The notes: generated by a model from the sequence alone, not told the origin. A stretch of DNA of 64,000 nt from Marisediminitalea aggregata (GCF_900129565.1 NZ_FQWD01000003.1:535015-599014), one strand, 5' to 3'; shown: positions 36,501 through 47,679, numbered from the stretch's first letter. Translations and numbers: made by a program.

Positions 36501-36787
36501 ATGCCCTACCTTGTCGATGTTCGTCACTGGTTTTAATAAAAACTTCAAAAGTTAAGAAAATGTAAACTAGACAAACAAATAATCAACAACAAGCAATAGC
36601 CGTCTTTATTAATCATTTTGGTTAAAATACGAACTTTTGAAAGGTAATCTTTTACTGTGAGACACATGGTTAAGGGTCGCGTGACGCTACCCCATGCCCC
36701 TGATAAAACCATAAACACTGTTCAATGGCGGCACTTTGGTGTTATGTTAAGTTTCATGGCATTACGTACTCGAAAAGAACAAAAACG

Positions 36788-39121
36788 ATGAGTACCGAAC
36801 AAGACATTATTGAACGCTACGGCTCCGTTATAAAAGCACTCATTCCTTATCAGCAGCAAGGTAAGTTGTTGGAGGGATTGAATCGCTTTTCTTCCAGACT
36901 GAATGCGCAGGCCCGCAACGTTATAAAAAACGAAGTTATTCGACTGACATCGCAAACAGATGCGCCAGCCGACAACTCTGCATTCGCTCAATTTCCGGTT
37001 AAGAAATTTGCTCACTTCGGCATCACCATGACCCTTGACCGGGTAGGCGCAGAAATACTGAAGCGGGAAACGGCGCGCTACCTGGACCAATACACGGTCG
37101 GCGTATTCGAGTCTATTACCAACTCGGACTTCTATAAAAATCAGGTCACGCGCAAATTACGCCAGAAAATAATGCAGGCGTTCACGGTGCAGTCGCAAAG
37201 CTATAAAGACATTGTATTTGACGATGACTTGTCAATTACTCCCCATTTTTCAGTATCAACAACGGCGTACCAGAATGGTAGAAGCCTCGCTGTAGTCGCA
37301 CTCAGCGCCTCGGAAATCACGGTAGCCTGTACCCGCTCCCCCAAGTTTGCTGACGAGCCGGTTCCCATTCTGTTTCCCGACATTATGGGACTTTGCAAGG
37401 CGCACCAGGAAATCCACTACCGGTTTAAAGATGTCGAGTTCAGTAGCCGCACACAACGGCATCACGCCACATTCACGCTAGCGGAAGAGGATGAGGAGTG
37501 GCGTCCCAAAATAGCCAAATACCTGGCCGGTGTTTCGTTGCGCATGCCTTTGGAGCGCGACCTGGAAATCGAGCGTACCATGCAAGCGCTGGATCGCGAC
37601 CGTATTGTGGAGAACTCGCCATGGATCCCAGTGTTTCTGCGCAACGAAAATGACACCTTTATTCCCACCATGGTATTGCTGACCGGCACCAACGCCGAGC
37701 GTAATCCCGGCTGTCGCAACACCCGCTTCCTACCTGGTAAGGCAAGGTTTAAGCGGATTATGGACGAACTCCAACGCTATCACGAAACCTTTGTGTTCAG
37801 AGCAACTATTGTCTCAGGCACCGGTAAACCCATTGAGTTATGCGCTACCCTCAGAGAGCTTGAACACGCGAATATACTGGGCTTTTTTATCAAACTGGCA
37901 GAAGAATCCGGTAGCTTAGCTATCTGGCAATACCGCTTGAGTGAAATCCCGGACACAGATCGCAGCAATGCGATGACAATTCAGGATATAAAAACGGAAG
38001 ACTCCGAACTGATCCCACAGTTGAAGCACATTTTATATGCTCGCATGATGAACGAAGAGCTGGGGAAACTGAAAGCACACTGTAATATAGAGAAGGCGAA
38101 ACTTCCCAAACAGCTAAGCGACAGTCAGGCCTGTTGGCCACTGCATTTTGTTATGGAAGAAGGCAATGATCGCCGCGCAGAGCCGCGTTATCGAATAGAA
38201 AAAAGCGCCTCCGTAAAATTTGGCCTGATGAGCACTTACCATGCCATCGTCAGGGATTTTTCGTTAAGCGGCATGCAAATAGAGCTACTGTCTCCCCCAC
38301 AGGAAGCGACACCGGAATTTATTAAAGTGAGTGTCCCTGATTTAAAAATGAAAGGCTTGCGCTATCAGGTCCTCAATTATTCACCGCAAACACTGGTAAT
38401 GCGCTTAAAGCTCGAGGCGAACGATGCCAACAACAAAATGGCCAGCAAAATTAAAGGCCAGAACGCTTCCATGCTGAAGATTCGCAATATCGAGCAGCAA
38501 CAAAAAGTGTATTTCCGATATCTGTGGGAACTGGCTTCGAGAAACCAACCGCATATTGCGATTCAAATCATTAATGGCCGACAAATGCACGGCAGGTTGA
38601 AAACCGTGTATATGCCAGAGCAAAGTAATGACTTGTATCCCTTCAAGCAACTTACGAATGAAGTGCCTCTGCATGGTTTTGTTGCCGATATGGACAAGTC
38701 ACCACCTGACTCCAGTGTATTACGACGCTTGCTGCAACAGGCAAATCGATACCACATGGCAATCCACTGTGAAAGAAAAGCCGATCAACGCCTGATTGCC
38801 CTGACAGCCCACGAGTGTTTTGCCAGTAAATTACGCAAACAAATCGTGCAATATCTGGAAGAAAACAAGGTAATTTTGTGTGCAACGACGTTGGAATGCC
38901 ATGCAAACGTTCGCCAGACTACGCCGATGACCAAGCAACGTTTGGCTTTGCTCTCCAAGGTAGACATGGACGTGTATGAGAAACTGCTCAACCTGCAGCA
39001 CACCTATTCACACGTGATTCACCTTATCGATGTTTCACCGCTGATACAGGCTTTGACACTGGCCCAGTATGTGCCTACCGAGAGTCAGGAGACAGCCAGT
39101 GATAAGCCAGAGAGTGCCTGA
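36788..39121 (+). CDS. Large PilZ-domain protein (c-di-GMP binding)
   Basis: 777 aa from the ATG reading MSTEQDIIERYG; 21 further codons upstream are open but lack a ribosome site. A PilZ domain lies at about 458-555 with RRAEPRYRIEK and the DFSLSGMQIEL motif (RxxxR and DxSxxG), so c-di-GMP binding is expected. The flanking parts (1-455 and 560-777) are soluble, mostly helical, and unrecognised. No membrane span. It is divergent from the lyase gene. Probable flagellar, pilus or surface-attachment effector. Confidence 0.85.
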   Translation: MSTEQDIIERYGSVIKALIPYQQQGKLLEGLNRFSSRLNAQARNVIKNEVIRLTSQTDAPADNSAFAQFPVKKFAHFGITMTLDRVGAEILKRETARYLDQYTVGVFESITNSDFYKNQVTRKLRQKIMQAFTVQSQSYKDIVFDDDLSITPHFSVSTTAYQNGRSLAVVALSASEITVACTRSPKFADEPVPILFPDIMGLCKAHQEIHYRFKDVEFSSRTQRHHATFTLAEEDEEWRPKIAKYLAGVSLRMPLERDLEIERTMQALDRDRIVENSPWIPVFLRNENDTFIPTMVLLTGTNAERNPGCRNTRFLPGKARFKRIMDELQRYHETFVFRATIVSGTGKPIELCATLRELEHANILGFFIKLAEESGSLAIWQYRLSEIPDTDRSNAMTIQDIKTEDSELIPQLKHILYARMMNEELGKLKAHCNIEKAKLPKQLSDSQACWPLHFVMEEGNDRRAEPRYRIEKSASVKFGLMSTYHAIVRDFSLSGMQIELLSPPQEATPEFIKVSVPDLKMKGLRYQVLNYSPQTLVMRLKLEANDANNKMASKIKGQNASMLKIRNIEQQQKVYFRYLWELASRNQPHIAIQIINGRQMHGRLKTVYMPEQSNDLYPFKQLTNEVPLHGFVADMDKSPPDSSVLRRLLQQANRYHMAIHCERKADQRLIALTAHECFASKLRKQIVQYLEENKVILCATTLECHANVRQTTPMTKQRLALLSKVDMDVYEKLLNLQHTYSHVIHLIDVSPLIQALTLAQYVPTESQETASDKPESA

Positions 39122-39148
39122 GCAGTCGCCATAGCTTTAAATACTGGC

Positions 39149-39604
39149 CTACAGCAAACGCATCATAAAACAGCTGTTTGGATCGTCTGTATAGTCGGCG
39201 AAGGGCCCGCAAAACTCAAAACCGTGGCGAGCGTAAAGCTGCCTGGCTGGTTCAAAAAAGGCCATAGAGCCTGTTTCTAGATACAGCGCTTCAATGCCCT
39301 TTTCACGGGCGAAATCCATCAGGTGAAGCAACAATAATCTGGCAGTACCGCGGCCACGTTTTGCTCTGGGAGTACGCATCGACTTAATCTCACCTTGCGC
39401 TTTATTGTGCTGTTTTATCGCAATACAGCCAAGCAGCTCATCGTTTTCCCAAGCGCTGAAAAAGGTGATAGTCGGATGCTTTAACCCGCTTAAGTCCAAC
39501 GCGTGAACACTTTCAGGTGGCGAGGTAGCGCGCATATCTTCAAGATGCTCTTCCAGTAACGCATGCACCTGAGGGTGAGACAAATCATCGACAATAATAC
39601 GCAC
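39149..39604 (-). CDS. GNAT-family N-acetyltransferase
   Basis: 151 aa. The acetyl-CoA binding loop is KRGRGTARLLLLHLMDFA (motif A) and the C-terminus has YLETGSMAFFEPARQLYARHGFEFC (motif B). Substrate unknown. The gene is 2 bp downstream of the Nudix gene and probably cotranscribed. Confidence 0.9.
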   Translation of the reverse strand: MRIIVDDLSHPQVHALLEEHLEDMRATSPPESVHALDLSGLKHPTITFFSAWENDELLGCIAIKQHNKAQGEIKSMRTPRAKRGRGTARLLLLHLMDFAREKGIEALYLETGSMAFFEPARQLYARHGFEFCGPFADYTDDPNSCFMMRLL

Positions 39605-39606
39605 GG

Positions 39607-40161
39607 TTAGATAAAGCCCTTCAAGCGGGCCAGTCCAAAGGCGTTACAGGTCGTGGCATCCATTATTTCTCCCGCCAGGATTTTTTGTTCCAGCTCAGCG
39701 ATTGGCATTTTGTGAACTTCAAGACCTTGCTCTGTTTCTTCCAAGTCCTGGGTAGATTGAGAGAGTCCCTTAGCCACAAAAATATGATAGCGCTGAGAAC
39801 ACATCCCAAACGCCAGAAATTGTTCGGCAACCGGTAACCACTCATTTGCCAACAGACCACACTCTTCTTTTAACTCCGCTTTCGCAACAGCAAGGGGCTC
39901 AAAAGGTGCGTCGCCTTCTTTTGCTCCCTGGGGGAACTCCAAATGACGTCCTTTTACGGGGTAGCGGAACTGTTCCACCATGTAGACCTGCTCGTCATCA
40001 AGCGCAATTACCACCACAAAATTCGGCTTATCCACCACACCGTAGATACCGCGGTAGCCATCTTCCCGTCCGATACTGTCTTCGCGTACCGTCATCCAGC
40101 GATTTTGATACACCACTTTGGTGTCGAGTGTGAAGATTTCGTCTTGCTTTTGTTCGTCCAT
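39607..40161 (-). CDS. Nudix hydrolase, ADP-ribose pyrophosphatase-like
   Basis: 184 aa. The Nudix box reads GAKEGDAPFE...AELKEECGLL, matching GX5EX7REUXEEXGU except that R is replaced by A. The upstream VYMVEQFRYPVKGRHLEFPQG is typical of ADP-ribose/sugar-nucleotide pyrophosphatases. It lies downstream of the greA terminator and starts its own unit with the GNAT gene. Confidence 0.9.
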   Translation of the reverse strand: MDEQKQDEIFTLDTKVVYQNRWMTVREDSIGREDGYRGIYGVVDKPNFVVVIALDDEQVYMVEQFRYPVKGRHLEFPQGAKEGDAPFEPLAVAKAELKEECGLLANEWLPVAEQFLAFGMCSQRYHIFVAKGLSQSTQDLEETEQGLEVHKMPIAELEQKILAGEIMDATTCNAFGLARLKGFI

Positions 40162-40188
40162 GCGTTGTTTTCCTGCTGTCTGAAAACA

Positions 40189-40216
40189 AAAAAGTGGAGC
40201 CAGAGCTCCACTTTTT
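40189..40216 (-). terminator. greA terminator
   Basis: A 12-bp perfect stem, AAAAAGTGGAGC/GCTCCACTTTTT, with loop CAGA, giving T-runs on both strands. It separates greA from the Nudix gene. Confidence 0.92.
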
Positions 40217-40230
40217 CAAATTAGGTGTAG

Positions 40231-40707
40231 TTAGATATATTCAACTTCTACGATTTCGTATTCAACCGTACCCGCTGGCGTCTGAATATTAACAACGTCG
40301 TCTAATTCTTTGCCAATTAACCCACGCGCAATGGGTGAATTAACAGAAATGAGGTTTTCTTTAATATTTGCCTCGTCATCGCCCACGATGCGGTACGTGG
40401 TTTCCTTGTCGGTTTCCAGATTCATAATGGTTACCGTTACACCGAAGATCACTTTGCCATTGTTTGGCATTTTGGTGACGTCGATGATTTGCGCGTTAGA
40501 CAGTTTGCCCTCGATATCCTGAATACGTCCTTCACAGAAACTTTGTTGTTCGCGTGCGGCGTGGTATTCAGCGTTTTCCTTAAGGTCTCCGTGTTCACGG
40601 GCTTCGGCAATGGCAGCAATGATTTTTGGGCGTTGAACCGATTTCAGTTCATTGAGTTCCTCACGCAAAAGTGCTGCCCCACGAGCTGTCATAGGATATT
40701 GCGTCAT
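40231..40707 (-). CDS. greA: Transcription elongation factor GreA
   Basis: 158 aa, the normal family length. The N-terminal coiled coil ([24 protein letters not shown]...[15 protein letters not shown]) carries the acidic tip, followed by the C-terminal FKBP-like domain ([18 protein letters not shown]). It rescues backtracked RNA polymerase. It lies downstream of carAB, as in other gammaproteobacteria. Confidence 0.97.
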   Translation of the reverse strand: MTQYPMTARGAALLREELNELKSVQRPKIIAAIAEAREHGDLKENAEYHAAREQQSFCEGRIQDIEGKLSNAQIIDVTKMPNNGKVIFGVTVTIMNLETDKETTYRIVGDDEANIKENLISVNSPIARGLIGKELDDVVNIQTPAGTVEYEIVEVEYI

Positions 40708-40744
40708 TGTGTTATTCTCACTTTAAAAGTTGTTGCTCTTGAAT

Positions 40745-40767
40745 AAAAAATGCGCCCGGCAGGCGCA
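40745..40767 (-). terminator. carAB terminator
   Basis: On the minus strand, stem TGCGCC/GGCGCA with a 5-nt loop is followed by six T. It lies between carB and greA. Confidence 0.8.
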
Positions 40768-40797
40768 ATTTTCAAGTTAATTTTTATCGGCATAGGT

Positions 40798-40822
40798 GAA
40801 CAGGATACTAGGTATCCTGTTC
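40798..40822. repeat. Perfect 11-bp inverted repeat after carB
   Basis: GAACAGGATAC-TAG-GTATCCTGTTC, 8 bp beyond the carB stop. It has no T-run of its own, so it probably protects or processes the transcript end ahead of the following terminator, or binds a protein. Confidence 0.7.
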
Positions 40823-40829
40823 GCTGTCA

Positions 40830-43800
40830 TTAGCCGTTTATTTTGGCGTGTAATTCCTGAACTGACGTCACTTTTCCACGGTCATCAGCTGACTTAGCCT
40901 GAACCGTCGCAAATGCCGCGTTCATGGTTGTGGTATAAGTTACCTTATTCAGCAACGCTTCACGACGAATATATACCGAGTCGGTAATAGCCTGACGGCC
41001 TTCCGTGGTGTTCACGATGTACGCGTACTCACCGTTCTTGATGGCGTCCACAATATTTGGGCGACCTTCAGACAGTTTGTTTACGATTGACGCCTCGATG
41101 CCCTGCGCACGCAGAGATTCTGCCGTACCGCGGGTACATTCGATAGTAAAACCGTTAGCAATCAGTGCTTTCGACAACTCAACCAGCTTCGGCTTGTCGG
41201 TTTGACGAACAGATAATAACGCTTTACCCGGCTTAGGCAGTGGTGCACCAGCACCCAAGTTGGCTTTGGCGTACGCTTCTTCAAACGTGTCACCCACACC
41301 CATGACTTCACCGGTAGAGCGCATTTCAGGGCCTAACAGCGGGTCAACACCCTGGAATTTAGCAAATGGCAGAACCACTTCTTTCACCGAGTAGAACGGC
41401 GGGATAACTTCTTCTGTAAAGCCCTGCTCTTTCAGCGACTTGCCAGCCATAACGCGCGCCGCGATTTTCGCCAGCGGTACACCGGTAGCCTTAGATACAA
41501 ATGGCACAGTACGCGCTGCACGCGGGTTTACTTCAATCAGGTACACTTCGCCGTCTTTGATTGCAAACTGCGTATTCATCAAACCGATAACACCCAGTTC
41601 CAGGGCCATCGCTTTAACCTGTTCACGCATCACATTCTGGATGTCCTGACCCAGTGAGTGTGGAGGCAGTGAACACGCAGAGTCACCTGAGTGAACACCC
41701 GCTTGTTCGATGTGTTCCATAATGCCGCCAATCACAACATCAGTGCCGTCACATACCGCATCCAGGTCAACCTCAATGGCGTCATCCAGGAAACGGTCCA
41801 GCAGAACTGGTGAGTCATTCGACACTTTAACTGCTTCGTTCAGGTAGCGTTTGAGGTCCTTCAGGTCGTACACGATTTCCATCGCACGGCCACCCAGTAC
41901 GTAAGATGGACGAACTACCAGCGGGAAGCCAATTTCTTCTGCTTTGGCCAGCGCTTGCTCCATGTTACTTACGGTCGCGTTTGCAGGCTGCTTCAGACCC
42001 AGCTTGTTAACCATTTGCTGGAATCGTTCACGGTCTTCCGCACGGTCAATCGCCTCTGGTGACGTACCAATGATTGGCACACCGTTGGCTTCCAATGCAC
42101 GCGCCAGTTTCAGTGGTGTTTGACCACCGTACTGAACAATAACGCCTTTAGGCTGTTCTACCGCAACGATTTCCAGTACATCTTCCAGTGTGACTGGTTC
42201 GAAGTACAGACGGTCTGAGGTGTCGTAGTCTGTTGATACGGTTTCCGGGTTACAGTTAACCATAATGGTCTCGTAACCGTCTTCACGCATCGACAGAGCT
42301 GCGTGAACACAGCAGTAGTCAAACTCGATACCCTGACCGATACGGTTTGGACCGCCGCCCAGCACCATAATTTTATCGCGATCAGAAGGTGCTGCTTCAC
42401 ACTCTTCGTCGTAGGTTGAGTACATGTAAGCGGTGCTGGTTGAGAACTCGGCTGCACAGGTATCAACACGCTTGTATACCGGCTTAATGCTCATGCCGCG
42501 ACGCGTGTCACGTACATCGCTCTCACCCACGTTAGTCAGGGTTGCAATGCGTGAATCAGAGAAGCCTTTGCGCTTCAGCGTGCGCATTAAGGTCTCATCA
42601 ATCTGGCTCAGGCCAATCTCAGCGATGTGGTTTTCCAGATTGATGATTTCTTCAATTTGCACCAGGAACCAGCGGTCAACGTTGGTCAGATTGAAGACTT
42701 CTTCTACTGTCATGCCCATACGGAACGCATCTGCGATGTACCAGATACGCTCTGCGCCTGGCTCGCGCAGTTCATAAATCAGCTTATTGCGTGCTTCAGG
42801 ATCATCCAGGTCTACAATCGGGTCAAAACCGTTGGCACCCACTTCCAGACCGCGCAACGCTTTCTGTAGTGATTCCTGCTGGTTACGACCAATCGCCATG
42901 ACCTCGCCCACTGACTTCATCTGTGTTGTTAGTCGGTCGTTAGAACCGGCAAACTTCTCAAAGTTGAAACGTGGGATCTTAGTTACAACGTAGTCGATAG
43001 CCGGCTCAAACGACGCTGGTGTTAATCCACCGGTGATATCGTTAGCCAGTTCATCCAGGGTGTAACCGACTGCCAGTTTGGCAGCGACTTTCGCGATAGG
43101 GAAACCTGTGGCTTTAGAAGCCAGCGCTGAAGAGCGCGATACACGCGGGTTCATTTCGATGATAACCAGACGGCCCGTTTTAGGGTCGACACCAAACTGT
43201 ACGTTTGAACCGCCGGTTTCAACACCGATTTCACGCAGTACTGCCATGGCGGCATTACGCATGATTTGGAATTCTTTATCGGTCAGGGTTTGCGCTGGTG
43301 CAACGGTGATGGAGTCACCGGTGTGTACACCCATTGGATCAAAGTTTTCAATGGTACATACGATAATACAGTTGTCTGCTTTATCGCGAACCACTTCCAT
43401 TTCGTACTCTTTCCAACCGATCAGCGATTCATCGATCAACAGTTCGTTGGTCGGTGACAGGTCCAGACCACGGGTACAGATTTCATTGAATTCATCGATG
43501 TTGTAAGCGATACCGCCACCGGTTCCACCCATGGTGAAAGACGGACGAATAATACAAGGGAAACCAATGCGTGAGAGCACGTCGTGAGCTTGTTCCAGCG
43601 AGTGCGCAATTTCAGCACGCGGACACTCAAGACCAATTGACTTCATGGCTTTATCGAAGCGCTCACGGTCTTCCGCTTTGTCGATGGCATCCGCCGTAGC
43701 ACCAATCAACTCAACGTTAAATTCTTCCAGTACGCCTTCGCGGTTCAGGTCAAGCGCACAGTTCAGTGCAGTCTGACCACCCATGGTAGGCAGAATGGCG

Positions 43801-44051
43801 TCAGGACGCTCTTTCTCAATGATCTTGCGGACCACTTCCCAGTGAATTGGCTCGATGTAGGTCGCATCCGCCATTTCCGGGTCGGTCATAATGGTAGCCG
43901 GGTTAGAGTTAACCAGAATTACCCGGTAGCCCTCTTCGCGCAGGGCTTTACAAGCCTGAGCGCCTGAGTAGTCAAACTCACATGCCTGGCCGATAACAAT
44001 CGGTCCGGCGCCCAGAATCAATATACTTTTTAGGTCGGTACGTTTTGGCAT
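40830..44051 (-). CDS. carB: Carbamoyl-phosphate synthase large subunit
   Basis: 1073 aa, the full family length. Two homologous ATP-grasp halves are present: [14 protein letters not shown] in the first and [14 protein letters not shown] in the second. The oligomerisation region lies between, and a C-terminal MGS-like allosteric domain (from about 940) binds UMP and ornithine. With CarA it makes carbamoyl phosphate for arginine and pyrimidines. It is 11 bp after carA. Confidence 0.98.
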   Translation of the reverse strand: MPKRTDLKSILILGAGPIVIGQACEFDYSGAQACKALREEGYRVILVNSNPATIMTDPEMADATYIEPIHWEVVRKIIEKERPDAILPTMGGQTALNCALDLNREGVLEEFNVELIGATADAIDKAEDRERFDKAMKSIGLECPRAEIAHSLEQAHDVLSRIGFPCIIRPSFTMGGTGGGIAYNIDEFNEICTRGLDLSPTNELLIDESLIGWKEYEMEVVRDKADNCIIVCTIENFDPMGVHTGDSITVAPAQTLTDKEFQIMRNAAMAVLREIGVETGGSNVQFGVDPKTGRLVIIEMNPRVSRSSALASKATGFPIAKVAAKLAVGYTLDELANDITGGLTPASFEPAIDYVVTKIPRFNFEKFAGSNDRLTTQMKSVGEVMAIGRNQQESLQKALRGLEVGANGFDPIVDLDDPEARNKLIYELREPGAERIWYIADAFRMGMTVEEVFNLTNVDRWFLVQIEEIINLENHIAEIGLSQIDETLMRTLKRKGFSDSRIATLTNVGESDVRDTRRGMSIKPVYKRVDTCAAEFSTSTAYMYSTYDEECEAAPSDRDKIMVLGGGPNRIGQGIEFDYCCVHAALSMREDGYETIMVNCNPETVSTDYDTSDRLYFEPVTLEDVLEIVAVEQPKGVIVQYGGQTPLKLARALEANGVPIIGTSPEAIDRAEDRERFQQMVNKLGLKQPANATVSNMEQALAKAEEIGFPLVVRPSYVLGGRAMEIVYDLKDLKRYLNEAVKVSNDSPVLLDRFLDDAIEVDLDAVCDGTDVVIGGIMEHIEQAGVHSGDSACSLPPHSLGQDIQNVMREQVKAMALELGVIGLMNTQFAIKDGEVYLIEVNPRAARTVPFVSKATGVPLAKIAARVMAGKSLKEQGFTEEVIPPFYSVKEVVLPFAKFQGVDPLLGPEMRSTGEVMGVGDTFEEAYAKANLGAGAPLPKPGKALLSVRQTDKPKLVELSKALIANGFTIECTRGTAESLRAQGIEASIVNKLSEGRPNIVDAIKNGEYAYIVNTTEGRQAITDSVYIRREALLNKVTYTTTMNAAFATVQAKSADDRGKVTSVQELHAKING

Positions 44052-44062
44052 TGGGCTAGTTC

Positions 44063-45193
44063 CTACTGCTTTGACTGTTCAATAAGGTCGATAAAATGAT
44101 CAAACAATGCAGCTGCATCGTGCGGGCCCGGGCTCGCTTCAGGGTGCCCCTGGAAGCTGAACGCTGGCTTGTCGGTACGATGAATGCCCTGCAGGGATTT
44201 ATCAAACAATGAAATATGGGTGACTTTCAGCGTGTCAGGCAATGATGCTTCGTCTACCGCAAAACCGTGGTTCTGGCTGGTGATCATCACAATGTCACGC
44301 TCGAGGTCTTTAACCGGGTGGTTAGCACCGTGGTGTCCAAACTTCATTTTTACTGTTTTTGCGCCACTGGCTAATGCCAGTAACTGGTGGCCTAAACAGA
44401 TACCAAATACCGGCAGACCGGTATCAACGATGGTCTTAATCGCTTCAATTGCGTAATCACATGGCTCAGGGTCACCCGGGCCGTTCGACAGGAATACACC
44501 GTCCGGATTCATCGCCAGTACATCTTCAGCAGGCGTTTGTGCTGGTACCAGGGTCAATTTACAACCGCGGTCTACCAACATTCGCAGGATGTTGTGCTTC
44601 GCACCATAATCGTATGCAACGACGTGATACTTGTAATCACTGCCCGTTTTGTAGCCAGTGCCTAATTCCCATACGCCGCCATCCCATTGCTGCGTTTCAG
44701 TGGTTGAAACCACTTTGGCTAAGTCCATGCCTTTTAAGCCAGGAAAGGCTTTGGCTTGCGATAGCGCTTCGGCCTCGTCAAGCGAGTCGACACACATAAT
44801 GCAGCCATTCTGCGCGCCCTTGTCACGCAAAATTCGCGTAAGGCGACGTGTATCGATGTCTGCGATACCAACAATGTTGTTAGCTTTTAAATAGTCAGAC
44901 AGGGTTTGTTCGTTACGAAAGTTACTGGCAACGAGGGGTAAATCGCGAATCACCAGGCCCTTGGACCAGATTTTGTCGGATTCAACATCTTCCGGGTTAG
45001 TACCCGTGTTACCAATGTGGGGATAAGTCAGAGTTACAATTTGTTCAGCATAAGAGGGGTCAGTCAGGATCTCCTGATAGCCGGTCATTGATGTGTTGAA
45101 AACAACCTCACCAACAGACACGCCTTGCGCACCAATCGCAGTTCCTTTAAAGACAGAACCATCCTCTAACACCAAAAGGGCGGAATTAGCCAA
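44063..45193 (-). CDS. carA: Carbamoyl-phosphate synthase small (glutaminase) subunit
   Basis: 376 aa from a TTG codon preceded by GGAGG at 5 nt, giving [11 protein letters not shown], which aligns with E. coli CarA ([12 protein letters not shown]). The class-I amidotransferase triad Cys is in [12 protein letters not shown], with His/Glu in [11 protein letters not shown]. The open frame extends 27 codons further, but that part overlaps the leader. Confidence 0.96.
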   Translation of the reverse strand: MANSALLVLEDGSVFKGTAIGAQGVSVGEVVFNTSMTGYQEILTDPSYAEQIVTLTYPHIGNTGTNPEDVESDKIWSKGLVIRDLPLVASNFRNEQTLSDYLKANNIVGIADIDTRRLTRILRDKGAQNGCIMCVDSLDEAEALSQAKAFPGLKGMDLAKVVSTTETQQWDGGVWELGTGYKTGSDYKYHVVAYDYGAKHNILRMLVDRGCKLTLVPAQTPAEDVLAMNPDGVFLSNGPGDPEPCDYAIEAIKTIVDTGLPVFGICLGHQLLALASGAKTVKMKFGHHGANHPVKDLERDIVMITSQNHGFAVDEASLPDTLKVTHISLFDKSLQGIHRTDKPAFSFQGHPEASPGPHDAAALFDHFIDLIEQSKQ

Positions 45194-45378
45194 GTCAACC
45201 TCCAAATTAAGGATAACCGAGAGTTTAAGCCAGTTACGATAAACACTCACAAAAAACGGGAGGTAAAGACACACTTACTTCCCGTTTACAATTATTTGCA
45301 GCTAATTAAACTGCGCTACGTACCAGCCAAATTAAGGCAAAGCACTTTTCAAGCGCAAAATTTTGGCAAATTCCGCGG

Positions 45379-45407
45379 ATTATATCTGAACTATTCCAAA
45401 AGGTCTA
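45379..45407 (-). promoter_or_regulatory. Predicted carAB promoter
   Basis: Minus strand TAGACC (45402-45407), exact 17-bp spacer, then the perfect -10 TATAAT (45379-45384). The predicted leader is about 180 nt. No arginine operator was clearly identifiable by eye. Confidence 0.7.
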
Positions 45408-45487
45408 ATCCAATCCACTAAATTTATAAAAATATCGCTTTTGCGCTAAAAAGCACTCAAACCCTTCAAAAGTATTAATAATAGTAT

Positions 45488-46291
45488 TTACTTTTGTAGT
45501 GAAAGCACGTCATTCATGCCGTATTGGGCCGCCGGCTTATCAGCCAACCAACACGCAGCATGTACTGCACCACGGGCAAAAGTAAGACGACTGGACGCCT
45601 TATGGGTGATTTCAAGACGTTCACCAATGTCAGCAAATAAAGCAGTATGTTCACCCACTACATCACCTGCCCTAACGGTCGCAAAGCCGATTGTATTGTG
45701 GTCACGTGGCGGCTCTTTACCTTCCCGTCCGTACACCGCACAGGTTTTGAGATCGCGTCCCAGTTCGTCGGCAATCGCTTCGCCAATGGCCATAGCGGTT
45801 CCTGACGGCGAGTCCTGCTTGAAGCGGTGGTGGGCTTCAATAATTTCAATATCGGCGCTGCTACCTAGCGCTCTGGCCGCTTGTTTTACCAGCGATAACA
45901 TTAAGTTAACGCCAACACTGTAGTTTGCAGCAAATACCACAGGAATAGACTTCGCAGCGTCTGCCAGGCTGGTTAACTGTGCGTCAGACAGCCCCGTCGT
46001 ACCAATAACAACCGGCTTATTGTGCTGAACGCACCAGGCCAGATTGCTGTCAAAGGCGGCTGGCAGAGTAAAGTCAATCATCACATCCACGTCATCAGGG
46101 TTGAGACCGGATACACCTTCGCAAGCTGTATTCAGTTTGCCAATACCGGCCAGTTCACCCACATCCATACCTACCCATGGGGAGTCATCCCGCACACTGG
46201 CAACCGACAAACTGGCTTGTTCGTGCTCGTTCAATGCTTCAATAAGCACGCGCCCCATTCTGCCATTTGCGCCAAAAAGACCTACTTTCAT
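45488..46291 (-). CDS. dapB: 4-hydroxy-tetrahydrodipicolinate reductase
   Basis: 267 aa. The N-terminal NAD(P)H motif is VGLFGANGRMGR. The substrate site is EAHHRFKQDSPSGTA with catalytic His and Lys, and FARGAVHAACWL lies near the end. Part of lysine and diaminopimelate synthesis. It precedes carAB on the same strand, as in E. coli. Confidence 0.97.
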   Translation of the reverse strand: MKVGLFGANGRMGRVLIEALNEHEQASLSVASVRDDSPWVGMDVGELAGIGKLNTACEGVSGLNPDDVDVMIDFTLPAAFDSNLAWCVQHNKPVVIGTTGLSDAQLTSLADAAKSIPVVFAANYSVGVNLMLSLVKQAARALGSSADIEIIEAHHRFKQDSPSGTAMAIGEAIADELGRDLKTCAVYGREGKEPPRDHNTIGFATVRAGDVVGEHTALFADIGERLEITHKASSRLTFARGAVHAACWLADKPAAQYGMNDVLSLQK

Positions 46292-46539
46292 GAAAAACCT
46301 TACTTAACATTTAAAAACACCACTTCTACTAACATTGTATCGTCATGCTGCTATTTAGTGGGTGTTGTTGTATTTGCGCAAATTGTGCCCGAAGCTGACC
46401 CAGATGAAAACCGCGAATCCACGCTCTTCAATATAAAAAAGTACTGTGATAGATCAAAATTTGCGGTAGTCGGCGTTGCCTGACAGCGCCAACTCGTGCA
46501 AGCTTTTGTTTTTGTTCATCCTGTTTTGGAGTGGTACGT

Positions 46540-47220
46540 ATGGAAAAACGCCTTATCTGGGATATCCCCACCCGTCTTTTCCACTGGCTATTGGTAGCCT
46601 GTATTCTGGCCCAGTATCTGACAGCCGAAGTTTTTGACGCCATCGATTGGCATTTTAAGATTGGTTATTTCACCCTGGGGCTGATTTTATTCAGGTTGTG
46701 TTGGGGTTTTGTAGGCACAACTTACGCGAAATTCAGTCAGTTCCTTACCGGGCCCGGTAAAGTGGTCGCCTATGCCAAAACCCTGACTAATAAACATTCT
46801 GAAGAACATGCGGGACACAACCCGCTTGGCGGCTGGATGGTCATAGCGCTGTTACTGTTAGTAGCAGCCCAGGGCATCAGTGGTTTGTTCATTGGCGATG
46901 ATATTTTCAGCAACGGTCCCTACTACGACGCGGTATCCGACGCGACACGTGATGTTATGAACGCCATTCACCACACTGCTTTTAACGTGTTATTGGCTGC
47001 CATTGTGTTACATGTGGGCGCGGTGGTGTTTTATGCCAGATACAAAAAGCAGCTCCTTGTGCCAGCCATGCTGCACGGAAAGAAAACGACTAAGGCGCAG
47101 GGTATCAGTTCATCCCGCTTACTGGTTGCCGCCATCCTTGCGTTGATTGTCATTGCAGCCATGTACGTGTTTATTGAAGTGCTGCCGCCAGAACCGATTG
47201 TCGAAGAGTTTTTCTACTAG
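46540..47220 (+). CDS. Cytochrome b561-type / Ni-Fe-hydrogenase-like b-type cytochrome
   Basis: 226 aa, start at the ATG reading MEKRLIWDIPTRLFHW with GGAG at 8 nt. Four to five membrane helices carry candidate haem His residues: TRLFHW, DWHFKIGY, AGHNPLGGW and IHHTAF/VLHVGA. A family member that passes electrons between quinones and small periplasmic donors. No catalytic partner is adjacent. Confidence 0.88.
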   Translation: MEKRLIWDIPTRLFHWLLVACILAQYLTAEVFDAIDWHFKIGYFTLGLILFRLCWGFVGTTYAKFSQFLTGPGKVVAYAKTLTNKHSEEHAGHNPLGGWMVIALLLLVAAQGISGLFIGDDIFSNGPYYDAVSDATRDVMNAIHHTAFNVLLAAIVLHVGAVVFYARYKKQLLVPAMLHGKKTTKAQGISSSRLLVAAILALIVIAAMYVFIEVLPPEPIVEEFFY

Positions 47221-47239
47221 CTGTATTCAGTACAATACG

Positions 47240-47261
47240 AAGGGGCATCTCGCCCCTTTTT
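47240..47261 (+). terminator. Terminator after the cytochrome b gene
   Basis: Stem AAGGGGC/GCCCCTT, loop ATCTC, T-run. Confidence 0.85.
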
Positions 47262-47291
47262 GTTGTGGAGCACACCACACTTTGTGAAAAT

Positions 47292-47615
47292 CTAAATATA
47301 GCGACGTCGTTCTGCAGCTAACCCCAGCGCAAAAAACGCTACAACAAATGCCAGCCCGCGGTATTCATACGCAATGTAGTTAAACAGATGATGCAAAAAA
47401 GGCGCGCCGTAGACAGTCAATGCGCCGTAGCCAAAAGCGCACAGCACAACAAATAGGGCGCACCGAATCACAAAGTGATATGGCGAAAGCGTGCGTTTGA
47501 TGTGTTTATTGATGATATCGCCATACACTACCAGTAACGTCGCTAACAGCATCAGGCTCATTTCGTCGAAATACTCTGCCAGAATATGGCTTATGTGGAT
47601 GGTATACGCAGACAA
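47292..47615 (-). CDS. DUF3392-type small membrane protein
   Basis: 107 aa if started at TTG 47615, which has GGAG at 8 nt; an upstream alternative adds 18 residues. Three hydrophobic helices (SLMLLATLLVVYGD, RCALFVVLCAFGYGALTV, AFVVAFFALGLAA). Length and the pattern HFVIRCALFVVL-GYGAL fit DUF3392, known from Vibrio, Shewanella and Alteromonas. Function unknown. Confidence 0.65.
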   Translation of the reverse strand: MSAYTIHISHILAEYFDEMSLMLLATLLVVYGDIINKHIKRTLSPYHFVIRCALFVVLCAFGYGALTVYGAPFLHHLFNYIAYEYRGLAFVVAFFALGLAAERRRYI

Positions 47616-47679
47616 CTTAACAACTCCAACCCCAGAAAAGTACGCGTATTCTGAAAGGCAAGCTAACAACTGTCAAAAC

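Noticed and set aside
46022..46483. A 153-codon plus-strand frame overlapping dapB
   Set aside because: Mostly antisense to dapB, with no family resemblance; the part beyond dapB has no start or ribosome site of its own.
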